Assembly: GCF_002833405.1 (NCBI RefSeq)
Contig: NZ_CP025135.1
Span: 2,213,501 to 2,277,500 of the forward strand
DNA from: Planococcus sp. MB-3u-03
GTDB lineage: Bacteria; Bacillota; Bacilli; Bacillales_A; Planococcaceae
Length of the DNA: 64,000 nt
Direction of reading: 5' to 3'
In this document: piece after piece, positions 45,562-55,116 of the stretch
Layout of the letters: each line of letters starts with the position of its first letter
How positions within the stretch are numbered: the stretch's first letter is position 1
Notes under the pieces: model-generated
Seen by the model: the letters and a program-made list of their open reading frames with translations, nothing else
Told to the model about the DNA's origin: nothing
Database searches by the model: none
Made by a program: the position numbers and the translations under genes

Positions 45562-46059
45562 TCAAGCCTTCCACTCCGAAAGTAAAGGCCCCGCGTCGCC
45601 GTAAACAGGGTCGGTCTTTGGAAGCGGCGTATTCTGGATATCCTCCAGGACATATGGACGCTCGCCCGGCTCCCCGGTTTTCAGGTTATATTCCACTCCT
45701 CCGGGATATGCGCCCACGATGCGGAAATCATCGCTTGCCGATAGGCGTTTATGGCCTGTCCCCGCCGGCAAAACGCAGACATCCCCTGCTTCCACTCCTA
45801 CTTCTTCACCGTGTTCGCCACCCAACTGCAAACGAGCAGATCCGCTTACCACGCCAAGCGCTTCGTGCGTATTGCTATGGTAATGATGAAAATCGAATAC
45901 GCCCCCTTGCCACGTATTGCCCCAGCCATGCTGCTGAAAAGACTGTTCGATTCGCTCTGTCTTGCCGCTGAATGCAGCGGGATAGAAAACTACTGGAAGC
46001 CCGGAGTTATTCGGGATGGTGCCATCATCTTCAAAACGGAAAAATTGTGCATCTTTCAT
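45562..46059 (-). CDS. Cupin-domain protein (YjlB-like)
   Basis: 165 residues. A single cupin barrel has the metal motif HHYHSNTHEALGVV and the second motif LPAGTGHKRLS; both His sets are present, so metal binding is likely. YjlB-type cupins have no established activity. The start at 46059 (MKDAQFFRFED) has AGGGAG upstream; the open frame extends 12 codons further. The gene follows the RocB-like peptidase in the same direction with a short gap of 45 bases. The frame is intact. Confidence 0.72.
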   Translation of the reverse strand: MKDAQFFRFEDDGTIPNNSGLPVVFYPAAFSGKTERIEQSFQQHGWGNTWQGGVFDFHHYHSNTHEALGVVSGSARLQLGGEHGEEVGVEAGDVCVLPAGTGHKRLSASDDFRIVGAYPGGVEYNLKTGEPGERPYVLEDIQNTPLPKTDPVYGDAGPLLSEWKA

Positions 46060-46103
46060 TGGAATCAGCTCCCTATGTCCTTCTTTACCCGGCATGCTTC
46101 CAG

Positions 46104-47729
46104 TTATGCTTGTTTATTCGACAATAACGGTGTGAACTGAGTCAGCAGCAAATCTTCCAGCAGTACAGGAAGCTCCTCGAATGCACTTTTGCGGTTCAAA
46201 CGTTCCGTACGCTGATGCGCATCCCGCCCGAATGGCCCGACATTCAATACCGGCGCCTGTAGCCTATGCATCGCTTCGAATGGGATGCTATAGCTTCTGC
46301 CGTAAACAGGTGTGTTTTGCTCATAGGTCTGCCAGCCTTCGTTCTGGTCCTGGAAATTGACATAGCTCAAGTCGGAAATGCCGTTGAAATAATGGCCTTG
46401 CTTTACTTCCAGCCCGAAGCGCTCTAGCGCCGTTTCCTGTACTTGCTGAATGCATTTCTGGACAAGCTCTGAATCACTTGAATTGACTGGCGGATAATAA
46501 GGCGGTGCAAACAGCAAAATGACCGCAGGCGTTAGTTCATGACATTGAATCAATAATTGATCGGTGATGGCATGGGACTGTTCGCGTACGTCGTGATCGA
46601 CATCTTCCGTTACATTCGACATGATCTGCTCAACCGTTTTTTCGCCCAGTTTTTCCAGTGCATATTCTTTCAGCTCTTCAAACCGGAAAACTTTCACTTC
46701 GTTGACCGGCTCGATTCCTTCACGCGTGCACATTTCAACGTAATCGCGGCTCATTTTAGCCAGCGCTTCACGAGCCGTTTCTTCAAACATTTGCATCGTT
46801 TCTTCCGCATTGCGTTCTAACAGGAAAACATTGTACATGGATACCGCGCGATACGGCGTCTGCGCCGAATATTCCATTTTCACATCGCGCTGCAAGACCG
46901 TGACGGGCAAAGGCGATGTTTCGCCGTAAAGCGTTTCACGGAATTTCGGGTTCCAGCTCATTTCCTGGGTCAAATACGAAGCCATATAATTTGAAGTCAG
47001 CCCGCTGAGCGGTTCACCGACATGAGTTTCTTTTCCATAAAACAAAGCACTCGGCATGATTTTCCCGATACTGCCGCTGTATACCTTAAAATCGCTTTCT
47101 TTTGGGTCTTGGGCGAATACCGGCTCGCCGTTCAAGAATAAGGAATAGTCGAGCTGATGCGTTTTGGCTAGTTCCAAAAGAAACGGGACGGCATGGCGCA
47201 TGCCATTGGAATTGACTTCCTCATCCGGCACAGTCAACAGCACAAGATTGACAGGCCATTGTTCCGTCGATGCCTTTTCGAGCAAGGCCATATGCAAAGC
47301 GAGCCCCGCTTTCATATCCATCGTGCCGCGGCCGAACAAATAATTGCCGGATTCCAAATCAGCCAAGGCATCTTCCATGAGCATTTCCTTCCGGTCATGG
47401 AGCGCACGCGTCAATAGACGTGGATTTGAAGCCAATGGGCGCAACACGCCATAATCCTCAGTGGACACCGTATCGAAATGGCTGATCAGAACGACCGTAT
47501 CCACTGCGTCTTCATGTTTATAAAGCGCCGTCAGGAACGTTCGTCCCCAGTTCACTTCGCCGAGCTCCAAGTGATCTGGCTGCTGTTTGAAATACTCCAA
47601 CTCACCCAATAAACCTTTTAATTTAACCGGGAATTCCGCTTCACCTTGCGTCAGGTAGATACTTTCCCAGCTGACCAGCTCGCACAATAAATCCTCCAAT
47701 TTCTCCGGTGTATCCCAGAAACGCTCCAT
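46104..47729 (-). CDS. RocB-like M20 family peptidase
   Basis: 541 residues. M20 metal-binding features include LISHFDTVSTEDYG and YLFGRGTMDMKAGLALH, VPDEEVNSNG, and a long insertion domain before INPVNSSDSE-type C-terminal sequence. This architecture matches RocB, encoded with arginine-breakdown genes in Bacillus, whose exact substrate is uncertain. The start at 47729 (MERFWDTPEKLE) is chosen over a frame three codons longer. No other arginine genes are adjacent. Confidence 0.78.
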   Translation of the reverse strand: MERFWDTPEKLEDLLCELVSWESIYLTQGEAEFPVKLKGLLGELEYFKQQPDHLELGEVNWGRTFLTALYKHEDAVDTVVLISHFDTVSTEDYGVLRPLASNPRLLTRALHDRKEMLMEDALADLESGNYLFGRGTMDMKAGLALHMALLEKASTEQWPVNLVLLTVPDEEVNSNGMRHAVPFLLELAKTHQLDYSLFLNGEPVFAQDPKESDFKVYSGSIGKIMPSALFYGKETHVGEPLSGLTSNYMASYLTQEMSWNPKFRETLYGETSPLPVTVLQRDVKMEYSAQTPYRAVSMYNVFLLERNAEETMQMFEETAREALAKMSRDYVEMCTREGIEPVNEVKVFRFEELKEYALEKLGEKTVEQIMSNVTEDVDHDVREQSHAITDQLLIQCHELTPAVILLFAPPYYPPVNSSDSELVQKCIQQVQETALERFGLEVKQGHYFNGISDLSYVNFQDQNEGWQTYEQNTPVYGRSYSIPFEAMHRLQAPVLNVGPFGRDAHQRTERLNRKSAFEELPVLLEDLLLTQFTPLLSNKQA

Positions 47730-47914
47730 GCAGACCAACCCTTTCGTTTTCCATATACTTGAAATACCATAAAAATTCAGTTCATTTATTCCATTATATG
47801 ACTATTAAATTCCTCATTAAAATACAAAAGGGCAAACAATTTCGAGTTGAATTCACTGGCTAAGCCTTGAAACAAGCTAGACGGCTTTACGCTGTAAACT
47901 GGCTGGCAATGCTG

Positions 47915-49081
47915 TTATACCTGTTTTTTTAGTGTTGAAATAAAATTCTCCAGACGGTCCATCCCTTGCTTTAAAACTGGCATGCTGTAAGCATAGGAAA
48001 TGCGCAGGAAGCCTTCTCCATATTCAGTGAATGCCGATCCAGGCACCGCTGCCACACCGCCTTCTTTTAATAAACGGATGGCAAAGTCATAAGACGTTAA
48101 ACCAAATTTTTTGATGGACGGAAAAATATAGAATGCTCCTGTCGGCATGACGACCTCAATTCCCATCTCTGTCAGCCGCTTGTAAACAAAATCACGGCGT
48201 TCGATATAGGCTTTGTTCATTTCAGCCGGCACATGGCGTTGGTGAGTAAGCGCTTCGATGGCTGCATATTGTGAAGGTGTCGAGGCGCAGATCGCATTGT
48301 ATTGATGCACTTTCAACACATGTTGCATCACTTCCACCGGTCCTAAAATAAAGCCGATGCGCCACCCTGTCATCGAATGGGATTTTGATAAACCATGCAC
48401 AAGAATGGTTTTCTCACGCAAGCTCTCAAAGCAGGCGAATGTGCAATGGGCACCGCCGAATGTGTTTTCACTATAGATTTCATCAGCTACAATAAACAGA
48501 TCGTGGCGTTCGAACACGGTTTTTAAAGCGTTCAACTCGTCCATTTCCATCGTGACGCCTGTAGGATTGGATGGAAAGTTCATCAAAACCGCTTTCGTAC
48601 GATCAGTGATCAGTTCTTCGAGCGCTTGTGGATCTGGTTTAAAGCCAGTTTTCGATGTATCCAAGTAGACGACTTTGGCGCCGCATAGTTGCACGAGCGG
48701 CTCGTAGCCTGGATAAGTCGGCGCTGGCAAGATCACTTCATCGCCTTCTTCCAAAATCGTCCGGAATACCGAATCCAGCCCTTCGCTTGCACCGTTAGTG
48801 ACAATGATTTCATCTTCTGCACGGTACGACAAGCCGTAGCTGTCTTTGAAAAACGATTGAATGGCCTGGCGCAGCTCCATCGCACCTGCATTATGGGTAT
48901 AGCTCGTCTGATCATTGCGGATAGCTTCGGCCCCTGCCTGTTTAACCGCTTCGGGCGTAGGAAAATCCGGCTGGCCGATCGTCAAATTGACCGCCTCGGG
49001 ATAAGCCGGTATTTGATTAGCGAATTGACGGATCCCGGAAATCCGAATCGACTCGACTCGTTTATTTAACTTCATACTCAT
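47915..49081 (-). CDS. patA: Class I aminotransferase, PatA-like
   Basis: 388 residues, fold type I. It shows the N-terminal LTIGQPDFPTPEAV, the Asn/Asp pair in FPSNPTGVTM and VADEIYSENTFGG, the PLP lysine in GLSKSHSMTGWRIGF and a C-terminal LRISYAYS. PatA enzymes transaminate aromatic and other amino acids and can act as N-acetyl-L,L-diaminopimelate aminotransferase. AAAGGTTG precedes the start. It is a single-gene unit. Substrate assignment is by similarity only. Confidence 0.8.
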   Translation of the reverse strand: MSMKLNKRVESIRISGIRQFANQIPAYPEAVNLTIGQPDFPTPEAVKQAGAEAIRNDQTSYTHNAGAMELRQAIQSFFKDSYGLSYRAEDEIIVTNGASEGLDSVFRTILEEGDEVILPAPTYPGYEPLVQLCGAKVVYLDTSKTGFKPDPQALEELITDRTKAVLMNFPSNPTGVTMEMDELNALKTVFERHDLFIVADEIYSENTFGGAHCTFACFESLREKTILVHGLSKSHSMTGWRIGFILGPVEVMQHVLKVHQYNAICASTPSQYAAIEALTHQRHVPAEMNKAYIERRDFVYKRLTEMGIEVVMPTGAFYIFPSIKKFGLTSYDFAIRLLKEGGVAAVPGSAFTEYGEGFLRISYAYSMPVLKQGMDRLENFISTLKKQV

Positions 49082-49587
49082 AAAGAATCAACCTTTCTGC
49101 AACTAGCAATTACTTTTTCCAATAATTCATATTATAGTGAGCGGTGTGTGCTAAGTAACTTTTCTAACTAGATGGCAGTTAGCCCAGGTTATTATTTGAA
49201 CATGAGCACACTGTCTCAAAACATTTTGTTAACTTGACCACTACGTGCAATAATACATGAATTGAGAGTTAAATGACGAGCGGATTGTACCAAATCCCGA
49301 AAAATCTTATTGCTGTTTACAAGGATGGATTGAATGCTTTATTAGGTGTTGGGCATTTTGGTGCGGAACCGTTCCATCCTTTGTTTGAGGAATGCTTCGT
49401 ATCCGCCGCCCCGCTTTGGGTTTGGCTTTCGCATCGAGTCAGGAAATGTATCTTTGGAGAGTGTAGAATAAGCTTTATTATGGAGTTACTCGGCTTTTTG
49501 ATGTTACAGGTGCCTTATTATGCCGCTGGTATTGGTATACTTGGCATATATAGTTTAAAGAGAGTGCTTCAAGAAGGACGGGATGAA
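49082..49587. other. 500-base region upstream of the methyltransferase, no convincing gene
   Basis: Contains the patA promoter region with an inverted repeat CTAACT-N7-AGTTAG (about 49167-49185). An open frame from 49273 is in phase with the methyltransferase but encodes no recognisable sequence and has no ribosome site, so I leave it unassigned. It may be a decayed gene fused by chance. Confidence 0.4.
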
Positions 49588-50604
49588 TTGAAACCATTAT
49601 CGCCAACAGGTGGATTTATATATACCTATGCTTACCATCAAGACGAAAAGGATTTATGCCAATTGGAAATGCGCGCATTTTTTGGAACGGACACTGGCGG
49701 AAAAGTCATCAAAAGCAGCCGTGGCATCGCTCCTGGGCGAAGCCCATTCATCAAGGAACGGATTGAGCTCTTGTTTGAAGGAGGGGAATTTGCGGACATT
49801 GTCAAACAGGCTGAGAAACTGGACATGGAAAATTCCACATTCAAAGTGATCTTTCCGAAAATTAACGGTTTGGACGCGGCTGAGCAAGTGGATTTTGAAG
49901 AAAAGCGTGACATGGAGCGTCAAATCGGTTTTGTCATCAAAGGAAAAGCCGATGTCCATAATCCGGATATCATATTCGGGCTGATTCCATTTGACGGCCG
50001 CTGGCATTTCGGGATCTATCAATTGAGCAAATCGGTCTGGTTTAAACACCAGCAAAAACCGCGTGAATATTCCACTGCACTCAGTACGAAAACCGCTCGC
50101 GCCATTGCCAATATTGCCGTGCCGGAGCCAACAGGCATCAAAGCGATCGATCCTTGCTGCGGAATCGGGACGGTGCTGGTCGAAGCCTTATCGATGGGGA
50201 TCGACATCGTTGGGCGGGATATCAATCCGCTCGTCGTCGATGGCTCGCGGGAAAACATAGCGCATTTCGGTTTATCTGGATCGGTCGATTTGGGCGCAAT
50301 TGCCGATATTACAGAGCAATACGACGTCGCCATCATTGATATGCCTTATAATCTGTACACGCACGCAACACCCGATGAACAGCAGGAAATCCTGAAACAT
50401 GCCTTGCCAGTCACAGAAAAACTGCTTGTCGTCACTATCGACCCGATCGACCATATGATAGAGAATGCAGGGTTCACAATAACTGACCGTTGCATCGCAA
50501 AAAAATCGCTGTTTCTGCGTGAAATTCTCGTTTGTGAGAAAACGGAGATGCCGCATTTTTCTAGCCAGGATTTTCAAAAAACCAAAATCAAAGCGAGACC
50601 ATAA
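49588..50604 (+). CDS. TRM11/RlmL-type RNA or DNA methyltransferase
   Basis: About 338 residues. The C-terminal class I methyltransferase domain has the SAM motif AIDPCCGIGTVLVEAL and the catalytic DMPYNLY, close to the [ND]PPY of N-methyltransferases and identical in layout to TRM11/RlmL relatives. The N-terminal half (TYAYHQDEKDLCQLEMRAFF) resembles the THUMP-adjacent region of such enzymes. The TTG at 49588 with AAGGACGG upstream is the best start; the frame remains open for 105 codons further upstream. The target nucleic acid is unknown. Confidence 0.7.
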   Translation: MKPLSPTGGFIYTYAYHQDEKDLCQLEMRAFFGTDTGGKVIKSSRGIAPGRSPFIKERIELLFEGGEFADIVKQAEKLDMENSTFKVIFPKINGLDAAEQVDFEEKRDMERQIGFVIKGKADVHNPDIIFGLIPFDGRWHFGIYQLSKSVWFKHQQKPREYSTALSTKTARAIANIAVPEPTGIKAIDPCCGIGTVLVEALSMGIDIVGRDINPLVVDGSRENIAHFGLSGSVDLGAIADITEQYDVAIIDMPYNLYTHATPDEQQEILKHALPVTEKLLVVTIDPIDHMIENAGFTITDRCIAKKSLFLREILVCEKTEMPHFSSQDFQKTKIKARP

Positions 50605-50640
50605 AAAATCACCCGGACAGATTACGTCCGGGTGATTTTT
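50604..50640. terminator. Bidirectional terminator after the methyltransferase
   Basis: AAAAATCACCCGGAC/GTCCGGGTGATTTTT, 15-bp stem. Confidence 0.88.
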
Positions 50641-50670
50641 CTCTAGCTGTTCAAACGCCAACTTCCAATT

Positions 50671-51516
50671 CTAGTCCAACTCTTGCACCACATAAGAAAC
50701 CATCTCATACCGCTCGCCTACACGAACTACCGTAAATGTCAGCCTAAGATCATTGCGATCCGCCAAATACTGGATTGGCTCGTTTCCTTGATACAGGTTA
50801 ATCGCATAATAATCATTACCGACTTTCACTTCAATCACTCGGCCATCTGCCAGCCCGAAAGGTTCTTCGGTGGTGATTTCAAGCACTTCGCCTGAAATTT
50901 TAAGCGGCTGGAGCACTTGTAATTCGCCACTTGGCAAAGTGATCGTGTTGCCGAATTTGTTTCGCAAGGTGTATTTCGTATCGCCTGACTTCACGTAGTA
51001 TGTTGCGGAAGTCCGGTGAATCACCCCGACATCAGGGTATAGCGTCAAGATTTGCCCAATCATGATTAAGTCCGATGTTAAGTTGTTCATTCTTTTGATG
51101 CTGTCGATCGAAACACCGGTTCGTTTGGAAATGGAATACAAAGTATCCCCTTTGACCACCTGATAATTTCTTGTATTTAAATCTTCCTGGTTTCCAGACC
51201 ATGCTTGGGTTTTATGCGGGATGGCAATTTTTTGCCCAACGATGATTTTGGTGCTCGTCGTAAAGTTCGCGGCCATCAGCTGTTCAACCACCAATCCGTA
51301 CTTTTTCGCGATGCTGTAGAACGTGTCCCCTTTTTGCACAATGTAATAACTGGCCACTTCCGTTGCCGCACTGGGTGACATAATAGGGCCTGCCGCTGCT
51401 GCAGACGAGACTAGCGCAAATGACAAGAGAACTTTGGATAACCGTTTTTTTCCTTTCGGCGTTTGAAGCTCTTTCTTATTGGCTGGAGGGACAGGTTTCA
51501 AATGAAATTCAGTCAT
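50671..51516 (-). CDS. Secreted LysM-repeat protein
   Basis: 281 residues. A basic N terminus and hydrophobic segment (residues 27-50) form a signal sequence. Two clear LysM modules follow: YYIVQKGDTFYSIAKKYGLV (about 57-100) and YQVVKGDTLYSISKRTGVSI (about 116-160). A third, weaker YYVKSGDTKYTLRNKFG element comes next. The C-terminal 80 residues are unassigned. LysM modules bind peptidoglycan; no hydrolase domain is present, so it is probably a wall-bound structural or regulatory protein. GGGAGGTAAA precedes the ATG. Confidence 0.8.
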   Translation of the reverse strand: MTEFHLKPVPPANKKELQTPKGKKRLSKVLLSFALVSSAAAAGPIMSPSAATEVASYYIVQKGDTFYSIAKKYGLVVEQLMAANFTTSTKIIVGQKIAIPHKTQAWSGNQEDLNTRNYQVVKGDTLYSISKRTGVSIDSIKRMNNLTSDLIMIGQILTLYPDVGVIHRTSATYYVKSGDTKYTLRNKFGNTITLPSGELQVLQPLKISGEVLEITTEEPFGLADGRVIEVKVGNDYYAINLYQGNEPIQYLADRNDLRLTFTVVRVGERYEMVSYVVQELD

Positions 51517-51984
51517 TTTACCTCCCTACTTTCCTGTTTTATTTTTGTTTCCACCATTACTTAAGTACCCTTTTATTAAAAATAACAATCATTAATTTGT
51601 TATTATTACGGCATTTACACAATTCGTTATGCATAAAGCTAACCCTACATTTCCCTAGCTTCTATAATATTGGGCAGTTATCAGCTTACACCGTTCAGGC
51701 GCAAAATTGGGTAATGGATATTTTGACATTGCCTAAAACAATGGCTATCATAAAACCATGAAATGGATTCTGCTCCATCAAGGTGAATGGCCATTGTTCA
51801 TTGGTGATTGCCGCGCCTTACACACTAATTGATTGATCCTATTTTAATAATTCGGTTGAGTGAGCCAGACAATTGAGCTGGAGTAACACCAAGAGAGTGC
51901 AAGCTTCTTTTTGGTGTTTTTATTTTGCACAATCATCTTATTTATATACTTTTTGTTTTTACCTGAGACGGAAAGGAGAATTCG
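51517..51984. other. 470-base intergenic region with an orphan terminator
   Basis: AT-rich at the left (promoter of the LysM gene). The right part holds a terminator-like hairpin (51885-51918) upstream of the M50-like gene with no gene before it. No coding potential seen. Confidence 0.45.
51885..51918 (+). terminator. Orphan terminator-like hairpin in a leader
   Basis: AACACCAA/TTGGTGTT with an 18-base loop followed by TTTATTTT. It could end a small RNA or attenuate the M50-like gene. Confidence 0.55.
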
Positions 51985-52537
51985 ATGTTCGGCTTATCTG
52001 ATTTTATTTCACTCGTTATTTCCGCTTTTATTATACTGCCATTGACGATTCTCATAAGGGAGTCGGGATATCTGATTGCCAGCGGCCTTGTCGGGGTGAA
52101 GAACCCAAGGCTTACAATCGGCTCTGGCCCGCGTGTTTTTAAAATGGGGATACTCGATGTACGGAAATACTATCAATTGTATAGTTGGTTTTCTTACGAT
52201 TCATTGAAGAGACAATAAATTCGCTTATATTTTTATATGGGAGCCCTATCTTGATGACTCTCGTTCTGGCATTGACACTCAATACGCTCCTTGCCAATGG
52301 CGTCATTCATGACTTTTGGGATCGATTTGTTTTCTACGCTATTTTTACCTATTGTTTGATGTGGTGCCCATGAAAATGCAAGGCGGCATGCCCAATAATG
52401 GCATGATTATCTACGAAATGCTCCGCTATGGGAAACGGATGGATTTCAACGAACATCCTTTCATTCCATCCACCTCGGATGCCGATAAGGAACAGGAAGA
52501 AGTGCTTGAGAAAATAAAGCAATATAAAGAACAATAG
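51985..52537 (+). CDS. M50 (site-2 protease)-like membrane protein with lost active site, two indels
   Basis: AAAGGAG precedes the ATG. Two single-base deletions, near 52210 and in the T-run about 52346-52350, split the gene. Corrected, it encodes about 184 residues: an N-terminal helix carrying ILIRESGYLIA, then VKNPRLTIGSGPRVFK, two more membrane helices, LLFDVVPMKMQGGMPNNGMI and a charged tail. The layout is that of M50-family proteins, but HExxH is RExxY, so both zinc His are gone. Probably a pseudoprotease. The active-site changes are not homopolymer errors. Confidence 0.65.
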
Positions 52538-52547
52538 CGTAAAGTGC

Positions 52548-52579
52548 AAAAGCCGTTGAGCGATTACTCAACGGCTTTT
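52548..52579. terminator. Bidirectional terminator after the M50-like gene
   Basis: AAAAGCCGTTGAG/CTCAACGGCTTTT, 13-bp stem. Confidence 0.88.
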
Positions 52580-52592
52580 TTATAGAAGAAAC

Positions 52593-52898
52593 TTATACCC
52601 ACCAACTCCACGAAACGACAAGCGCGACGATGGAGACGACAATCGAAGCAATGACTGCCATCGAACGCTCCCTCCGGATCAACATCGAACTGATGCCGGA
52701 AAGAAGTGCGACAACAAAAGACGCAAGGGACATCAGCAGCAGAAACGTCAACAGCAAGTTATCGGACATCTCCCCTTCAAACGCCAGCGGCAAATCCTGG
52801 AATGCGCCGGCAAGGGCGATGACCAGTGCCAACAATAACGGGACGACCGTGAAGACAACAGAAATATTGCCGAGCTTGGATTTAGGCCAGATTGTCAT
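52593..52898 (-). CDS. Small hydrophobic membrane protein of unknown function
   Basis: 101 residues with three membrane helices (about 12-32, 45-68 and 76-98) and a short basic loop SMLIRRERS before the last helix. The start at 52898 (MTIWPKSKLGN) has GGTGGAGG upstream; the frame extends 21 codons further. No family is recognised. It lies between the M50-like gene (convergent) and the LytTR gene (same direction, after about 90 bases). Confidence 0.6.
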   Translation of the reverse strand: MTIWPKSKLGNISVVFTVVPLLLALVIALAGAFQDLPLAFEGEMSDNLLLTFLLLMSLASFVVALLSGISSMLIRRERSMAVIASIVVSIVALVVSWSWWV

Positions 52899-52987
52899 AT
52901 CCGCCTCCACCTTTCTCCTCGTTTTACGTTCTGCATAAATTATTCCACTTGCGCACTCCATTTCCTGCCGAACCGATTGTAAAATTG

Positions 52988-53637
52988 TTAAAATCCAAGA
53001 CGGCTGCGCACTTGGGCTGTATAGTTTTGGCTGACGGGAATCGTCGAGCCGTCGCGCAAAGTCAAGACATAATTCGAGGCGACGTCTTTTGCGATTTCTT
53101 CTATATAATGCACGTTGACGATAAATGAACGATGGACGGTCAAAAATAATCAGGCAGTTGTTCTTTCAGATTCTTCAGTGTATGGCTCGAACAATAAGGA
53201 TCTTCGTCTGCATAGAACCAGGTTTTCTTTTGGCTGCTTTCGATATGGGATACTCTTTCGACAGGAATCGGGCGCCAACTGTCATCTTGCTTGCCGGTCA
53301 AAAAGGCGAGAGGTTTTTTTCTCCCTACCACGTAATCGGGCGGCAAGGTAATGACCAGAACGGCATCTCGGTGATCGATGGTGATCGGATAGCCGATTCC
53401 ATAGTAAGCAGAACCGAGGACAGCTTCTTCGACATACATTTCGACTTTGCTGCCTTCTTTAGCGACACGTGCCGCGATGGTGCCGGATGATACTGGCTGC
53501 CCTTCTTTAATGGAGAGATCGTGGACGCCGGCTTTATAGTAGATATACCGATTATCAGCCGCAACAGCGATCGATGCCTCTTTCGGAATCCAATCCCCGA
53601 TAATGAATCCTACCTGTTCCAATACAGTGTTTGCCAT
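52988..53637 (-). CDS. LytTR-domain transcriptional regulator, one frameshift
   Basis: About 216 residues. The C-terminal LytTR DNA-binding domain (about 115-216) contains KTWFYADEDPYCSSHTLKNL, then, after adding one base in the A-run 53142-53146, YFLTVHRSFIVNVHYIEEIA and a stop at 52988-52990. The N-terminal 100 residues (ADNRYIYYKAGVHDLSIKEG, GIGYPIT) are a possible sensor domain without a phospho-acceptor Asp. So it is a one-component regulator. It is divergent from isocitrate lyase with about 180 bases between, hinting at control of the glyoxylate shunt. The start at 53637 has AAAGGGG upstream. Confidence 0.75.
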
Positions 53638-53759
53638 AGCCATTTCCCCTTTCAAGTCCATTCGTCCGAATATTCCGCCTCTTATCCACCTATATCGGCT
53701 CCTGTCATTTTTTCAGGACAAGCTGAATATTCTGTTATATATTAATATACATCAAAACA

Positions 53760-53777
53760 AACTGTATTAATACAGTT
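53760..53777. promoter_or_regulatory. Perfect 18-bp palindrome upstream of aceA
   Basis: AACTGTATTAATACAGTT, exactly self-complementary, 42 bases before the aceA start and between it and the divergent LytTR gene. It shares AACTG-N8-CAGTT with the brnQ upstream repeat. Confidence 0.6.
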
Positions 53778-53818
53778 GATGTTAAAAAATATTTTCACTC
53801 CGGAAAGGGATGGTTGGA

Positions 53819-55111
53819 ATGGTAAACAAACAACAGCAAATCGAGGAATTGAACAAAGCATGGCAGGAAGATAAACGCTGGGAGAACATCGAGCGTCCAT
53901 ATACAGCGGAAGATGTTATCAAACTCCGCGGGTCAGTCATGATCGAGCACACACTTGCAAAACTCGGTGCAGATCGCCTCTACCGCCAGATCAATGAAAT
54001 GCCTTTCGTCAACGCACTCGGCGCATTGACTGGCAACCAGGCAATCCAACAAGTGAAAGCCGGGCTTCAGGCAATTTACTTGAGCGGCTGGCAAGTAGCA
54101 GCGGACGCCAACTCCGCGGGCCAGATGTACCCGGACCAAAGCTTGTACCCGGTTAACTCGGTTCCGGATGTTGTCCGCAAAATCAACCGTGCCCTTCAAC
54201 GTGCAGACCAAATCGACAGCGTTGAAAACACAGAAGGCTTCGACTGGTTCGCACCGATTGTCGCAGATGCTGAAGCAGGGTTCGGCGGACCGCTCAATGT
54301 CTACGAATTGATGAAGTCGATGATCGAAGCTGGCGCAGCTGGCGTTCACTTCGAAGATCAACTCGCTTCCGAGAAAAAATGTGGACATCTTGGCGGTAAA
54401 GTATTGCTGCCGACTCAAAACGCAGTGAAAAACCTTATTTCCGCAAGACTCGCAGCTGATGTGTTGGGCGTTCCGACATTGATCATCGCCCGTACGGATG
54501 CGGATGCAGCAGACTTGATCACAAGCGATATCGATGAGCGCGATCATCAGTTCATCACCGGCGAACGCACACCGGAAGGTTTCTACCGCACAAACCCAGG
54601 CATTGACCAGGCCATCGCCCGCGGACTTGCTTACGCACCATACGCGGACTTGATCTGGTGTGAAACTTCCCATCCGAACTTGGAAGAAGCTCAGCAATTT
54701 GCTGATGCCATCCATGCACAGTTCCCAGGCAAGATGCTCGCATACAATTGCTCACCTTCATTCAACTGGGCTGCGAAGCTTGATGAGGAAACCATCGCGA
54801 AATACCAAGTCGAACTTGGCAAGATGGGCTATAAATTCCAATTCGTTACACTTGCAGGTTTCCATGCACTCAACCACAGCATGTTCGAACTGGCTCACGA
54901 CTACAAAGACAACGGCATGGCCGCTTACTCGAAATTGCAGCAAGCTGAATTCGCTTCAGAGTCAAAAGGCTACACAGCAACGCGCCACCAGCGTGAAGTG
55001 GGTACTGGCTACTTCGATGAAATCTCTCAAATCGTTTCTGGCGGCACAAGCTCAACGACGGCGATGCAAGGTTCTACTGAAACCGAGCAATTCCAGACAG
55101 TGAAAGGGTGA
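53819..55111 (+). CDS. aceA: Isocitrate lyase
   Basis: 430 residues. It has the catalytic loop [11 protein letters not shown], the substrate-binding [14 protein letters not shown] sequence ([19 protein letters not shown]), [14 protein letters not shown] and [13 protein letters not shown]. It splits isocitrate to glyoxylate and succinate, letting the cell grow on acetate or fatty acids. The ATG at 53819 is taken, with AAAGGG upstream; one three codons earlier is possible. It is followed by malate synthase with a 5-base gap, so the two form the glyoxylate operon. Bacillus subtilis lacks these genes; planococci often carry them. Confidence 0.93.
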   Translation: MVNKQQQIEELNKAWQEDKRWENIERPYTAEDVIKLRGSVMIEHTLAKLGADRLYRQINEMPFVNALGALTGNQAIQQVKAGLQAIYLSGWQVAADANSAGQMYPDQSLYPVNSVPDVVRKINRALQRADQIDSVENTEGFDWFAPIVADAEAGFGGPLNVYELMKSMIEAGAAGVHFEDQLASEKKCGHLGGKVLLPTQNAVKNLISARLAADVLGVPTLIIARTDADAADLITSDIDERDHQFITGERTPEGFYRTNPGIDQAIARGLAYAPYADLIWCETSHPNLEEAQQFADAIHAQFPGKMLAYNCSPSFNWAAKLDEETIAKYQVELGKMGYKFQFVTLAGFHALNHSMFELAHDYKDNGMAAYSKLQQAEFASESKGYTATRHQREVGTGYFDEISQIVSGGTSSTTAMQGSTETEQFQTVKG

Positions 55112-55116
55112 TTTGA

